Positions 21,261-31,743 of a stretch of 64,000 nucleotides of DNA are shown in pieces. Position 1 is the stretch's first letter; each line of letters opens with the position of its first letter. This DNA is from Deinococcus humi (lineage in GTDB: Bacteria; Deinococcota; Deinococci; Deinococcales; Deinococcaceae), in the NCBI RefSeq assembly GCF_014201875.1, contig NZ_JACHFL010000010.1, positions 93,927-157,926 on the forward strand. Reading direction: 5' to 3'. Both the position numbers and the translations under genes were made by a program. Below the pieces are notes generated by a model. It was not told where the DNA came from. It made no database searches and worked only from the letters and a program-made list of their open reading frames with translations.

Positions 21261-21853
21261 CACGGCGAATGGGAACAGATCCCATGACCCCTCTCTCCTG
21301 GCGGGAGAGGGAACCTCGAAGGCAGCGGGGTGCGGAGGTAGTTCAGGGGCGCACCCGTCCTGTATGCATCTCCCGCTTCCTCTCCACCGCCTTCTGTCTT
21401 CTGATTTCGCTCGCCCACGCCGCTGCCCCCAGCACGGCCCCCCAGACCCTGCCGCCCGCCCAGGAGCAGCGCGCCGTCGCCATCCAGAAAAACCTGCGCT
21501 GCCCCCTGTGCGACACCGGGGAATCCGTCGCCGAATCACGCAGCGACATCAGCATCAAGATGCGCGAATCGGTGCGCGAGCAGATTGCCGACGGGCGCAG
21601 CGACTCGGAGATCTACACCTTCTTCTCGCAGCGTTACGGCAACTTCGTGCTGCTCGATCCACCCAAGACCGGGCGCAACCTGCTGCTGTGGGGCGGGCCG
21701 CTGCTGGCGCTGGCGGGCGGCGGCGCGGCGCTGTGGGCCTTCCTGCGCCGCCGGGGCACAGAGAATGCTGCGGCAGAAACCGCGCACGACAATGAACCGT
21801 ACGACGCGTATCTGGATCAGGTGCGCCGGGACACGGGCGGTGGTGGGGCGTGA
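21257..21853 (+). CDS. ccmH: CcmH/CycL-type cytochrome c maturation protein
   Basis: The mature domain has the CcmH redox motif [20 protein letters not shown] and the helical segment [19 protein letters not shown], then one C-terminal membrane helix ([21 protein letters not shown]). A signal segment ([15 protein letters not shown]) sits unusually far in, after about 38 residues encoded by a hairpin-rich stretch (CTCTCC-TGGC-GGGAGAG near 21292). The true start may be later or a small repeat may have inserted there. ATGA overlap with the previous gene. Confidence 0.85.
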   Translation: MTRRMGTDPMTPLSWREREPRRQRGAEVVQGRTRPVCISRFLSTAFCLLISLAHAAAPSTAPQTLPPAQEQRAVAIQKNLRCPLCDTGESVAESRSDISIKMRESVREQIADGRSDSEIYTFFSQRYGNFVLLDPPKTGRNLLLWGGPLLALAGGGAALWAFLRRRGTENAAAETAHDNEPYDAYLDQVRRDTGGGGA

Positions 21854-21966
21854 TGCTCAGTGTGCTCCTGTTGCTCATGATCGGCGGGGCGGCGCTGTGG
21901 CTGGTCCTTGAACCCCTGCGCCGCGCCGCGTATGGCGAGCATTCAACGAGGACGGCGACATCTTGA
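21853..21966 (+). pseudogene. Truncated ccmI-like gene start
   Basis: A 37-residue frame overlapping the ccmH stop (TGATG) begins [20 protein letters not shown], a single membrane helix like the N-terminus of CcmI/CycH. It then loses similarity and stops at 21964, where transposase debris begins. It is probably the surviving start of the next cytochrome maturation gene. Confidence 0.5.
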
Positions 21967-22093
21967 ATCTTCCCGTGCAAGCCCACTGCAACACCGAGTT
22001 GGCGGAGACTTTCTTCGTGCGTCTGCTTGGGGACGATGTTCCTGAGGTGACTCCCACGGACACGCGCTGGAGCTCTGGGGCGGCGATGCGTGA

Positions 22094-22285
22094 ACTGAAC
22101 GTGCTCAGCCCGGATTCAAACGACGACAGCGAACTCGGGAATTTCGATGCCTGCACGCCTGCGTCTCGAACCTTCACCGCCAGACCCACTCCACTATCGC
22201 CGCCTTCAGACAAGGCCAGCAGTCCGGAGCGCTGCTCCGCTGGCAGGCAGCCCTACACCAGGTAGGCTGGGATTCAAGGCGCTGA
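22094..22285 (+). pseudogene. IS6-family transposase C-terminal fragment (1 of 3)
   Basis: The frame ERAQPGFKRRQRTREF followed by RCLHACVSNLHRQTHST aligns with fragments at 52999 and 55510 and with the IS6-family C-terminus (RRERxxxGFRSxxxAQRFLS). The upstream part is missing and no terminal repeat was found, so this is decayed. Confidence 0.65.
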
Positions 22286-22512
22286 ATGGGCCTTTGCGGC
22301 TCCGATCAGGTAAAAGCTGCCAGAACCCTTAGCACCCTGGCCTCATCACCGCTCCGGCGATGGATCGCAGCCTGCCGTCCAGGCACGGCATGGATCACGA
22401 GAACATGTCCAGCATGAGCATTCCCTCATCCCCCACGATTCCCTGACCGGCGCCTGGGGCACCCAGGGTCACTGACCTCCGTCCTCTCACCCCTGGAGAT
22501 CACTTCCCGATC

Positions 22513-23865
22513 ATGCGACATAAATTATTCCATGCCAGCGATTATCAGCTTGTTCGCCGCGCGAGCCTCGTCGCGCTTCTCGGTCTGCTGTCATTCACGT
22601 ATCTGACGGTGGCGTTCGCCAAACTCAGCACGTCATCCCAGCACTTATCGGCACGTCCCACAGTGATGCCTCGGGGGAAAATCCTGAGCGCCGATGGGCG
22701 GATCCTCGCAGCTGGATCTCTACAACAGCGTAGGTATCCTGATGGCCCACTCGCTGCGCAGGTGGTGGGGTTCGTCGGGACTTCCGGGGGCCTGGAAGGC
22801 CTGGAGCGCAGCTACAACGACCGTCTGCAGCGCGGCGAGGCGTTGACGCTCACCTTGGATACGCGGATACAGGGGGCGGTGGAGGAGATTCTGCTGGAGG
22901 CGTTGACGCGCACCGACGCCGAGTTCGCTTCAACCGTCGTGATGGAAACCCGGACGGGAAAGCTCAAGGCCCTGGCGTCCATGCCGGGCTTCGACCTCAA
23001 CTCTTGGAAGCAGGTGCCGCCCGACCGCTGGCGCAATCGCGCGGCGCTGGACGAGTACGAGCCCGGCAGTGTCATCAAGGCACTCACGGTGGCGGCGCTG
23101 CTCAATGAGGGCCGCACTTCCCCGGACACGACGTATGACACGCCAATGTGGCGCCGGGTCGCGGGGGCGACCATCAACGATATCGTGGCCCACCCAGACC
23201 GCTTGAGTACGCGGCAGATTCTGCGCTATTCCAGCAATGTCGGCATGACGCAACTGGTGGAGACCGTGCCGCCTGAGATCCTCTTCCGCTACTTCAGGGC
23301 GTACGGCTTCGGGCAGCCGGTGAAGCTGGGATTGCCCGCCGGGGACGGCCTTGTGCGGGATCCTGCGGGCTGGGACCCACTGTCGCAGGCGACCATGTCA
23401 TTCGGTCAGGGGATGACAGTCACGACCTTGCAGCTCGTGGCGGCCTTCAACGTGATGGCGAATGGTGGGCGGTATGTGGCACCGCGTCTGGTCCTGGGCG
23501 GGCCCGCCAAAACCCGCACCGTGCTGGGCGAGAGCACCGCCACGAGCATGCGGGAGATGCTGCACGGCGTGATTGATGAGGGCATCAAGACGAAAGCCGT
23601 ACTGCCTGGATACCATGCGGGTGGGAAAACCGGGACGGCACAGGTGGTGGTGGATGGGCGGTATAGTGGGAAGGTGTTTTCCAGCACCTTTGCTGGTTTC
23701 ATTCCGGCAGATCAGCCGCTGTTCACGGTCGCGGTGATGGTGCGGGGGGCCAAGCGCGAATATCAAGGTTCACAACTGGCCGCGCCGATCTTCCGGGACG
23801 TTACGTCAGCTCTGCTGTCCTTGTACGCCATGCGCCCTAAAATCGAGCGTTCTCCTTCTCCTTGA
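22513..23865 (+). CDS. Penicillin-binding transpeptidase, FtsI/PBP2-like
   Basis: A 450-residue class B PBP. One membrane anchor lies near residues 16-36, followed by a short pedestal domain and a transpeptidase domain with SVIK (about 186-189), SSN (about 239) and KTG (about 372). It is shorter than most FtsI proteins because the N-terminal dimerisation part is reduced. It should crosslink peptidoglycan in the periplasm. As an accessory copy it could contribute to beta-lactam tolerance, which is speculation. Confidence 0.88.
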   Translation: MRHKLFHASDYQLVRRASLVALLGLLSFTYLTVAFAKLSTSSQHLSARPTVMPRGKILSADGRILAAGSLQQRRYPDGPLAAQVVGFVGTSGGLEGLERSYNDRLQRGEALTLTLDTRIQGAVEEILLEALTRTDAEFASTVVMETRTGKLKALASMPGFDLNSWKQVPPDRWRNRAALDEYEPGSVIKALTVAALLNEGRTSPDTTYDTPMWRRVAGATINDIVAHPDRLSTRQILRYSSNVGMTQLVETVPPEILFRYFRAYGFGQPVKLGLPAGDGLVRDPAGWDPLSQATMSFGQGMTVTTLQLVAAFNVMANGGRYVAPRLVLGGPAKTRTVLGESTATSMREMLHGVIDEGIKTKAVLPGYHAGGKTGTAQVVVDGRYSGKVFSSTFAGFIPADQPLFTVAVMVRGAKREYQGSQLAAPIFRDVTSALLSLYAMRPKIERSPSP

Positions 23866-24172
23866 GAGAGGCAGGAACGCTCTTGCCCAGTACAAGAACA
23901 GAAGAAATGCAGGGTGTACGGTAAGGCGAGTGGTTTGATTCAAAGGAATGGAGTCCCAAAGTGGTGAGGCAGGTCTGGAGTTCGTGACGGCGCAGTTCGG
24001 CCAGTTCCGCACGGCTTTCATACAGGCCGAGGGGCTTGCCCGCGTCCCCCAGGGTCAGGGTCACCAGGCCGCACGGCTCGTCCCGGGCCAGGAACTGCAG
24101 AAACGTGCCGCCGGAACCGAAGGTCTCATCGTCTGGGTAAGGCACGATCACGAGGACCTTGCGTTGCGTCAT
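23837..24172 (-). pseudogene. PIG-L/LmbE-family deacetylase, 3' truncated
   Basis: The N-terminal half of a BshB2-like N-acetylglucosaminyl deacetylase: VLVIVPYPDDETFGSGGTFL (normally HPDDE) and ELAELRRHELQTCLTTLGLH. Similarity ends near SFESNH; the last 30 or so codons overlap the PBP 3' end on the other strand and are unrelated. The Zn-binding His is Tyr here, so it is probably inactive as well as truncated. Confidence 0.7.
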
Positions 24173-24533
24173 TACAGGAACATAGGTTAGGGGCACACAG
24201 CCTGATGAGCGTGCGTGGCGGCAGGCGAGCGCCAGGGGACAGAAGAGTCAGACCACCTCCGCTGCATTTCCTCTCGTGTCCGCGCTCCCGAACCGGCAAT
24301 CCGTTTCCCCGCCCTTCCCAGTTCCAGGAGTCCTCAGGCCGATCCCCGTTCACGTCGGTCCCAGCCGTATTTGGGTTCCGTCACCCACAGCGATAATCTC
24401 CACCTCCCGGTTGATACGCCGGGCGGCCTGCGCTTGACTGCCCCCGATGACACCTCCGAACCAAGCGCACGTTGAGCCCATCGCTGGGGCCCCCCGGGGC
24501 GTTGACGATGAACAGGCAGAGGTGGGCAAAATA
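24173..24533. other. Intergenic region without a recognised gene
   Basis: About 360 bp lie between the deacetylase remnant and the terminator of the DUF2171 gene. The open frames here have no recognisable domain and no supporting ribosome site. Confidence 0.4.
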
Positions 24534-24561
24534 AAGCGCCCACCCCAATAGGTGAGCGCTT
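24534..24561 (-). terminator. Rho-independent terminator of the DUF2171 gene
   Basis: On the minus strand an 11-bp stem (AAGCGCTCACC with GGTGGGCGCTT) with a 6-nt loop is followed by TATTTTG. It lies 16 bp after the stop of the gene at 24578. Confidence 0.75.
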
Positions 24562-24577
24562 GAGCAACTACAGGGAT

Positions 24578-24823
24578 TCAGTTCTGGTGTTCCGGGTGAG
24601 GGTCTTCACTGAGCCACTGCTGATGCACCTGTTCGTGGCTGAGGTTCAAGTGGACATGTTCATCCACATGATCCACCGCGCTCAACGGCAGCCAGTGGTG
24701 CTGACCGCTGTCGTCCCGGGTCAGCTTGATATATTCGCCGTCCACCCGGTCGACCACGCCATGATCCTGTCCGTCGGCACACTTGACTGGCATATGCTCC
24801 CTGATCTGATTCGCTTGTGTCAT
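24578..24823 (-). CDS. DUF2171-family protein
   Basis: An 81-residue acidic, His-rich protein (IREHMPVKCADGQDHGVVDR, then DDSGQHHWLPLSAVDHVDEH) matching the DUF2171 pattern of a short beta-barrel-like domain common in Deinococcus and proteobacteria. Its function is unknown. It is divergent from the zinc-type ATPase, with about 100 bp between them. Confidence 0.75.
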   Translation of the reverse strand: MTQANQIREHMPVKCADGQDHGVVDRVDGEYIKLTRDDSGQHHWLPLSAVDHVDEHVHLNLSHEQVHQQWLSEDPHPEHQN

Positions 24824-24890
24824 GCCTCACCGTACTGTCCTCGCCGCGGCAGTCCATGAAAACAATGGGCAAAAAGCTTTAGACAGAACT

Positions 24891-24918
24891 AACATATGAA
24901 CAGACATTCAGGTATACT
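24891..24918 (+). promoter_or_regulatory. SmtB/CadC-like operator and -10 box of the zntA operon
   Basis: The region 24891-24916 contains TGAA-N6-TTCA flanked by ATA and TAT, the inverted-repeat form of ArsR/SmtB-family operators. It overlaps a -10 box TATACT (24913-24918) that ends 5 nt before the ATG at 24924, implying a leaderless transcript. A related site is at 34323-34350. The likely repressor is the ArsR-family protein at 37012. Confidence 0.75.
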
Positions 24919-24923
24919 GCCGT

Positions 24924-27212
<2,289 letters not shown>

Positions 27213-27215
27213 GCC

Positions 27216-27464
27216 ATGCCCGACATCACGGTGTACACCGTCCCCAACTGCGCCGATTGCGAGGCGGTCAAGCGCTTGCTCAAGGGCCAGGGGGCCGCCT
27301 TCACCGAGAAGAACGTGCGGGAAGATCCAGCAGCGCTGGCAGAAATGCAGGCAACGGCGAACGTGCGGATCGCTCCGGTGACCGTGATTGACGGTCAGGT
27401 CTTTTACGGCTTCTTCGACGATCAGCGGCCCGGCATTCTGGCAGCGCTGGAAGGCGCGCAGTGA
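27216..27464 (+). CDS. Glutaredoxin-like protein
   Basis: An 82-residue thioredoxin-fold protein, VYTVPNCADCEAVKRLL (CxxC), with a cis-Pro region RIAPVTVIDGQVFYGF. It probably reduces protein or metal thiols in the cytoplasm. It starts 3 bp after zntA and overlaps the next gene by 4 bp. Confidence 0.85.
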   Translation: MPDITVYTVPNCADCEAVKRLLKGQGAAFTEKNVREDPAALAEMQATANVRIAPVTVIDGQVFYGFFDDQRPGILAALEGAQ

Positions 27465-28219
27465 GCCTCAGCGCCGCGAGCGCCCCGCTGAGTCAGATTC
27501 TGCTGCTGACCTTGATTCCAGTGGCGGCCACCATTCTGGGCGGCGTCATCGCCAGCTTCCGTCCACCCGGCGCACGCCTGCGCAGTTTCGTGCAGCACTT
27601 CGCGGCGGGCGTGGTCTTCGCCGCCGTGGCTGGTGAACTGCTGCCCCAGATCACGGCGGGTCATCAGCCGCTGGGCGTGGTCATCGGCTTTGCGCTGGGT
27701 GTGGGGGCCATGCTCACCGTGCGCGTGCTCGCCGAACGGCTCGCGCCAGAAGCAGAAGAGGGACCGGCGGGTGAGGCCGCATCCCGCAGCGCCACCGGGT
27801 TGCTGACGGTGGTGGGCATTGACATTCTGATCGACGGCCTGTTGATCGGCGTGGGCTTTGCGGCGGGCGAGCGGGTGGGAACACTGCTGGTGGTGGCCCT
27901 GACGCTGGAACTGCTGTTTCTGGGATTGTCGGTGGCGGCCACGCTGGGCGCACGCGGGGCCACGAAAAGCCGCACCATCCTGACCATCACCGGTCTGAGC
28001 CTGCTGGTGATCGTGGGGGGCTTGATCGGCGGCACGTTGCTTCAGGGGCTCTCCGGGCTGGCGCTGGAAATCGTGCTGTCCTTCGGCGCAGCGGCGCTGC
28101 TGTTCCTGGTGACCGAGGAGCTGCTCACCGAGGCCCACGAGGTCAAGGAAACGCCTTTGATCACCAGTGCCTTCTTCCTGGGCTTCATCGCGCTGTATCT
28201 GGTGGAACTGGCGTCATGA
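27461..28219 (+). CDS. ZIP-family-like membrane protein with altered metal site
   Basis: About eight helices in ZIP order: FVQHFAAGVVFAAVAGELLP in helix 2, GIDILIDGLLIGVGFAAGER in helix 4, LLFLGLSVAATLG in helix 5. In canonical ZIP permeases helix 4 has HNxxEG and helix 5 HxxxE. Here those His/Glu positions are Asp or hydrophobic, so transport may differ or be lost. The GTG start overlaps the glutaredoxin stop (GTGA). The direction and substrate are unknown. Confidence 0.72.
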   Translation: MSLSAASAPLSQILLLTLIPVAATILGGVIASFRPPGARLRSFVQHFAAGVVFAAVAGELLPQITAGHQPLGVVIGFALGVGAMLTVRVLAERLAPEAEEGPAGEAASRSATGLLTVVGIDILIDGLLIGVGFAAGERVGTLLVVALTLELLFLGLSVAATLGARGATKSRTILTITGLSLLVIVGGLIGGTLLQGLSGLALEIVLSFGAAALLFLVTEELLTEAHEVKETPLITSAFFLGFIALYLVELAS

Positions 28220-28746
28220 GGTGGAGACCTGTGTTCCTGATCGCGGCCCTGCTGGTGATTGAAGGGCTCCTCAAAGCCTGGGCTGCGGCAAACTTAACGC
28301 CAGGTGTGGACCGCGTCCTGTTGCCGGGTCTGCTGCACCTGGGCTTCACGCTGAACCCCGGCATGGCCTGGGGCCTGCTGGGCGGCCTCACGGCCCCCCT
28401 TGCAATTCTGCGCCTGATCGTGGGCTTGGTGATCGTGGCCGCGCTCATGTCCGGGCGCCTCCCCCGCACCCGCCGCTGGGCCCTGGCGCTGATCGCAGCG
28501 GGCGCGCTTGGCAATGCGGTAGACGGCCTGGCGCGGGGTGCGGTAGTCGATTACCTCACCTCGCCGCTGCTGAGCGCGGCAGCGGTCCCGCTGAGTGGGC
28601 GTCCCTTTCCGATCTTCAACCTGTCGGACGTGCTGGTGTGTACGGGCACCTTCTGGCTGCTGCTGCACACCTGGCAAGCGGAGCGACGCCCTAGAGCTTC
28701 CTCCGCTGACCAGCGTGCTTCCGCCCAAACCAAGGAGAATGCATGA
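28216..28746 (+). CDS. lspA: Lipoprotein signal peptidase (signal peptidase II)
   Basis: A 176-residue four-helix membrane aspartyl protease. The catalytic Asp residues fit GNAVDGLARGAVVDYL and FNLSDVLVC, the LspA boxes. It cleaves the signal peptide of prolipoproteins after diacylglyceryl transfer. It overlaps the neighbours on both sides (ATGA), and the next gene encodes a small lipoprotein, so it may serve that product. A decayed copy precedes the second DUF3105 gene at 34605. Confidence 0.88.
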   Translation: MRWRPVFLIAALLVIEGLLKAWAAANLTPGVDRVLLPGLLHLGFTLNPGMAWGLLGGLTAPLAILRLIVGLVIVAALMSGRLPRTRRWALALIAAGALGNAVDGLARGAVVDYLTSPLLSAAAVPLSGRPFPIFNLSDVLVCTGTFWLLLHTWQAERRPRASSADQRASAQTKENA

Positions 28747-29222
28747 AACGCCTGATCCTGCCTGCCTTGCTCGCCGCCTGCAACCAGGAGGACGGCGACA
28801 TCGAGGGCGTCAAGCGTGTCCAGAACGAAGGGGACACCCACCAGGAGGGGCGCATCACCGACGCTCAGACGCCCTCGGCAGGTGGACCTCATCACCCCGG
28901 CTGGCAGAACTGCGGCGTGTACGACCGGCCGCTCTACGACGAATACGCCGTGCACAGCCTGGAATACGGGGCAGGGTGGCTCACCTCTCGGCTGGACCTG
29001 CCCACGGGCCAGCTTGAGGCGCTGAAGAAGCTGGTGGAAGGGCGCCCCTACACGGTGCTCTCCTCCCATGAGACGCAGCTGGCCCCACTGGTCCTGAGTG
29101 CCTGGAACAAGCCACTGGAGGTGCAGGCCGTCTCGGACCCGCGCGTCAAGTCGTTTCTCCAGAAAGACGGGCCGGGCGGGGAAGCCCCGGAGATTGGTGC
29201 CTTATGCAGCGGCACGGTCTGA
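28743..29222 (+). CDS. DUF3105 lipoprotein, copy 1
   Basis: A very short signal with lipobox LLAAC (Cys near residue 14) is followed by a DUF3105 domain: HHPGWQNCGVYDRPLYDEYA, VHSLEYGAGWLTSR, and a terminal EIGALCSGTV Cys. Conserved His and Cys residues suggest metal or redox binding. The 35 kb copy has the HSLEHGAVW form typical of the family, whereas this one reads HSLEYGAGW. It overlaps lspA by 4 bp and the DUF305 gene by 19 bp. Confidence 0.82.
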   Translation: MKRLILPALLAACNQEDGDIEGVKRVQNEGDTHQEGRITDAQTPSAGGPHHPGWQNCGVYDRPLYDEYAVHSLEYGAGWLTSRLDLPTGQLEALKKLVEGRPYTVLSSHETQLAPLVLSAWNKPLEVQAVSDPRVKSFLQKDGPGGEAPEIGALCSGTV

Positions 29223-29809
29223 GCTGGTGGGCGGGCGGCGTGCTGGCTGCCGCGGTCATGGGCTTGGGCACGGCGGCCATGTGGCTCCGCCCGCCCGCCG
29301 AGGGAAGCGCCGAAGTCACTTTCGCCAGGGAGATGAGCGCGCACCACGCCCAGGCGGTGGACCTGAGTGTCACGGTGCTCACGCGGGCAGCGGATCCGGC
29401 AGTGAAACTGCTTGCGCAGGACATCCTCCTCACGCAGCGGGCGCAGATCGGGCAGCTGAGGGGCTGGCTGCTGGCCTGGAACCGCCCGCTGGCCGGCAGA
29501 GCATCCCCGATGGCGGGCATGGACCGAGCCAGCACGGGCCTGGCCGACGCCAGGGACGAACGGGACTTACAGCGCTTCCCTGTCTATATCGCGGAGACCC
29601 GGTACCTGGTGCTGATGCGGCGGCACCATCAGGGAGACGTGGAAATGGCCAGATCGGCCCTGAAGACCGTGAGACAGCCGGACGTCCGGGCCTTTGCCGA
29701 ACGGGTGGTGGCACAGACCACAGAGCTTCAGGCCATCGACGCCCTGTTGAACAAGCGCATGACGGACGGGCAGCCCCGCCCGGAAATGGAAGGGCCGCAG
29801 CATGAGTGA
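29204..29809 (+). CDS. DUF305-family exported protein, copy 1
   Basis: One N-terminal membrane or signal segment (WAGGVLAAAVMGLGTAAMW) precedes a four-helix DUF305 domain with FAREMSAHHAQAVDLS and VLMRRHHQGDVEMARSAL, both HH motifs present. DUF305 members such as cyanobacterial CopM bind copper in the periplasm. Here the gene is part of a zinc/cadmium-type operon, so the metal is uncertain. It overlaps both neighbours. Confidence 0.83.
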   Translation: MQRHGLSWWAGGVLAAAVMGLGTAAMWLRPPAEGSAEVTFAREMSAHHAQAVDLSVTVLTRAADPAVKLLAQDILLTQRAQIGQLRGWLLAWNRPLAGRASPMAGMDRASTGLADARDERDLQRFPVYIAETRYLVLMRRHHQGDVEMARSALKTVRQPDVRAFAERVVAQTTELQAIDALLNKRMTDGQPRPEMEGPQHE

Positions 29810-30698
29810 ACACGGCCACAGCCACGGCGCGAACGCGAGCGCCCGGCAGCTCAGCCTCGCCCTGGCCCTGACCGGGACCTTTCTGGTGGTGGAAGTGATT
29901 TACGGCTTCGTGTCGGGCAGTCTCGCGCTGCTCTCCGACGCAGGGCACATGCTGACCGATGTGATGGCATTGGTCCTGTCCCTGTTCGCCATCCGCATCG
30001 GGCAGCGGGCCCCCGACCGGAAACGCACCTACGGCTACCGCCGCACCGAGATCCTGGCCGCCACCCTGAACGCCGGGGCCCTTTTCGCGATCGGGATGTA
30101 CATCCTCTTCGAGGCCTACCGCCGCCTGCGGGAGCCCGTTGAGGTGCAGAGCACCACCATGCTGATCGTGGCCGTTCTGGGCTTGATCGTGAACCTGATC
30201 AGCGCCCGCCTGCTCGTCTCAGGCAGTGGGCACAGCCTGAACGTCAAGTCCGCGTACTTGGAGGTCCTGGCGGACCTGCTCGGCTCGGTGGCGGTCATCG
30301 TGGGCGCGCTGGTGATTCGCTTCACCGGCCTCGCCTGGGTGGATCCCGTTCTGGGTGCCCTGATCGGGCTGTGGGTCTTGCCCCGCACCTGGGTTCTGCT
30401 GCGCTCCAGCGTCAACGTGCTGCTGGAAGGGGTGCCGGAAGGTGTGGACCTCGGTGGGCTCCGGGCGGAGTTGGCGGCCCTGCCCGGTGTGCAGGAGGTG
30501 CATGACCTGCACGTCTGGAGCGTGACCAGCGGGCTGCACAGCCTCACCGCGCATCTGGTGGTGGCTGCCGGCCAGCCACAGGCGGACCTGCTGCCTCAAG
30601 TGCATGCCATCGCTGAACGCCACGGAATTGAGCACAGCACGGTGCAATTCGAACCCCCGGATGCCCACACCGGACATGAGCGCCACCTTCACCCGTGA
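29802..30698 (+). CDS. czcD: CDF-family cation exporter, ZnT/CzcD type
   Basis: A 298-residue cation diffusion facilitator with a His-rich start (MSEHGHSHG) and six helices. Metal sites are HMLTD in helix 2 (LLSDAGHMLTDVMALV) and the corresponding LEVLADLLGSV in helix 5, where the usual HVLGD is reduced to D. A cytoplasmic domain carries HDLHVWSVTSG. It should exchange Zn/Cd/Co for protons. It overlaps the DUF305 gene by 8 bp. Confidence 0.88.
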   Translation: MSEHGHSHGANASARQLSLALALTGTFLVVEVIYGFVSGSLALLSDAGHMLTDVMALVLSLFAIRIGQRAPDRKRTYGYRRTEILAATLNAGALFAIGMYILFEAYRRLREPVEVQSTTMLIVAVLGLIVNLISARLLVSGSGHSLNVKSAYLEVLADLLGSVAVIVGALVIRFTGLAWVDPVLGALIGLWVLPRTWVLLRSSVNVLLEGVPEGVDLGGLRAELAALPGVQEVHDLHVWSVTSGLHSLTAHLVVAAGQPQADLLPQVHAIAERHGIEHSTVQFEPPDAHTGHERHLHP

Positions 30699-30855
30699 AC
30701 CAGAGTGGGCATCCGGCAATCATGCTTTTTCTCCACTCGCCCCGTGTGCCTCGCCGGGCCGCATCCTGCATGATCTCGCCGTTCTTCCAGAGCCTGACCA
30801 CATTTCATCACCATGAGTGGTGGGCCCTCACCCGCATGACCGCTGGAGGTCGCCC

Positions 30856-31743
30856 TTGGACCGCACCATCCGCCTGGCACAGTACAGCCTGCTGCTCGGT
30901 CTTCTGATTCTGGCGCTGAAGGCGGGCGCATACCTGCTCACCGGCAGCGTGGCCCTGTATTCCGACGCCCTGGAGAGCATCATCAACGTGGTGGCCGCCG
31001 GCGCGGCCCTCTTCGCCCTCTCCATCGCCCGCAAACCCGCCGACGCCGGGCACCCCTACGGGCACGCCAAGGCCGAGTACTTCTCGGCCGTTCTGGAAGG
31101 GGTGCTGATCGTTTTGGCCGCCATCAGCATCATTTACAGCGCCTACCAGGCCCTGCAGGCGCCGAAGCCGCTGGAAGCGCTGGGCCTGGGCCTGCTCGTC
31201 TCTCTGGGCGCGACGCTGCTGAACGCCGGGTACGGCACGTATCTGATCCGCGCCGGGCGGCACCTGCGGTCCCCCGCCCTGGTCGCCGACGGCCAGCACC
31301 TGATGACGGACGTCGTGACCAGCGGGGGCGTGCTCGCTGCCCTGGGCCTGGTGGCACTGACCGGCTGGACCATCCTGGACCCGGTCATGGCGATTCTGGT
31401 GGCGCTCAACATCCTGTGGGTGGGCGGGCGGCTGGTGGGCTCCTCCATGCGCAGCCTGCTGGACGAGGCGGCCCCACCCGAGACGCAGGCCCTGATCCGC
31501 CGCCTGGTGGCCGAGCATGCCGAGGGGGCGCTGGAAGCCCACGACCTGCGCACCCGTCACGCGGGCCGCCTGACCTTTATCGACTTCCACCTGGTGGTGC
31601 CGGAACACTTCACGGTGGGTCAGGCCCACGCGATCTGTGACCGGCTGGAAGCGGTCATCGAGCGGGAGGTGCCCGACAGTGAGATCACCATTCACGTCGA
31701 GCCGGAGGGGGCGGCCAAGCACCGTGGGGTCCTTGTTCTCTGA
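30856..31743 (+). CDS. CDF-family cation exporter, FieF/MntE-like
   Basis: The metal sites here are YSDALES in helix 2 and ADGQHLMTDVV in helix 5, typical of the iron/manganese/zinc FieF or MntE branch, followed by a cytoplasmic domain with FIDFHLVVPE. The TTG at 30856 is chosen because GGAGG lies 7 nt before it; the GTG at 30817 lacks one. With the czcD-like gene this gives the island two CDF exporters of different subfamilies. The stop overlaps the lnt-like start (TGATG). Confidence 0.85.
   Translation: MDRTIRLAQYSLLLGLLILALKAGAYLLTGSVALYSDALESIINVVAAGAALFALSIARKPADAGHPYGHAKAEYFSAVLEGVLIVLAAISIIYSAYQALQAPKPLEALGLGLLVSLGATLLNAGYGTYLIRAGRHLRSPALVADGQHLMTDVVTSGGVLAALGLVALTGWTILDPVMAILVALNILWVGGRLVGSSMRSLLDEAAPPETQALIRRLVAEHAEGALEAHDLRTRHAGRLTFIDFHLVVPEHFTVGQAHAICDRLEAVIEREVPDSEITIHVEPEGAAKHRGVLVL

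Noticed and set aside
21963..22265. A 100-codon hypothetical gene
   Set aside because: Another frame of the same stretch matches the IS6 C-terminus found twice more in the window, which explains the sequence better.
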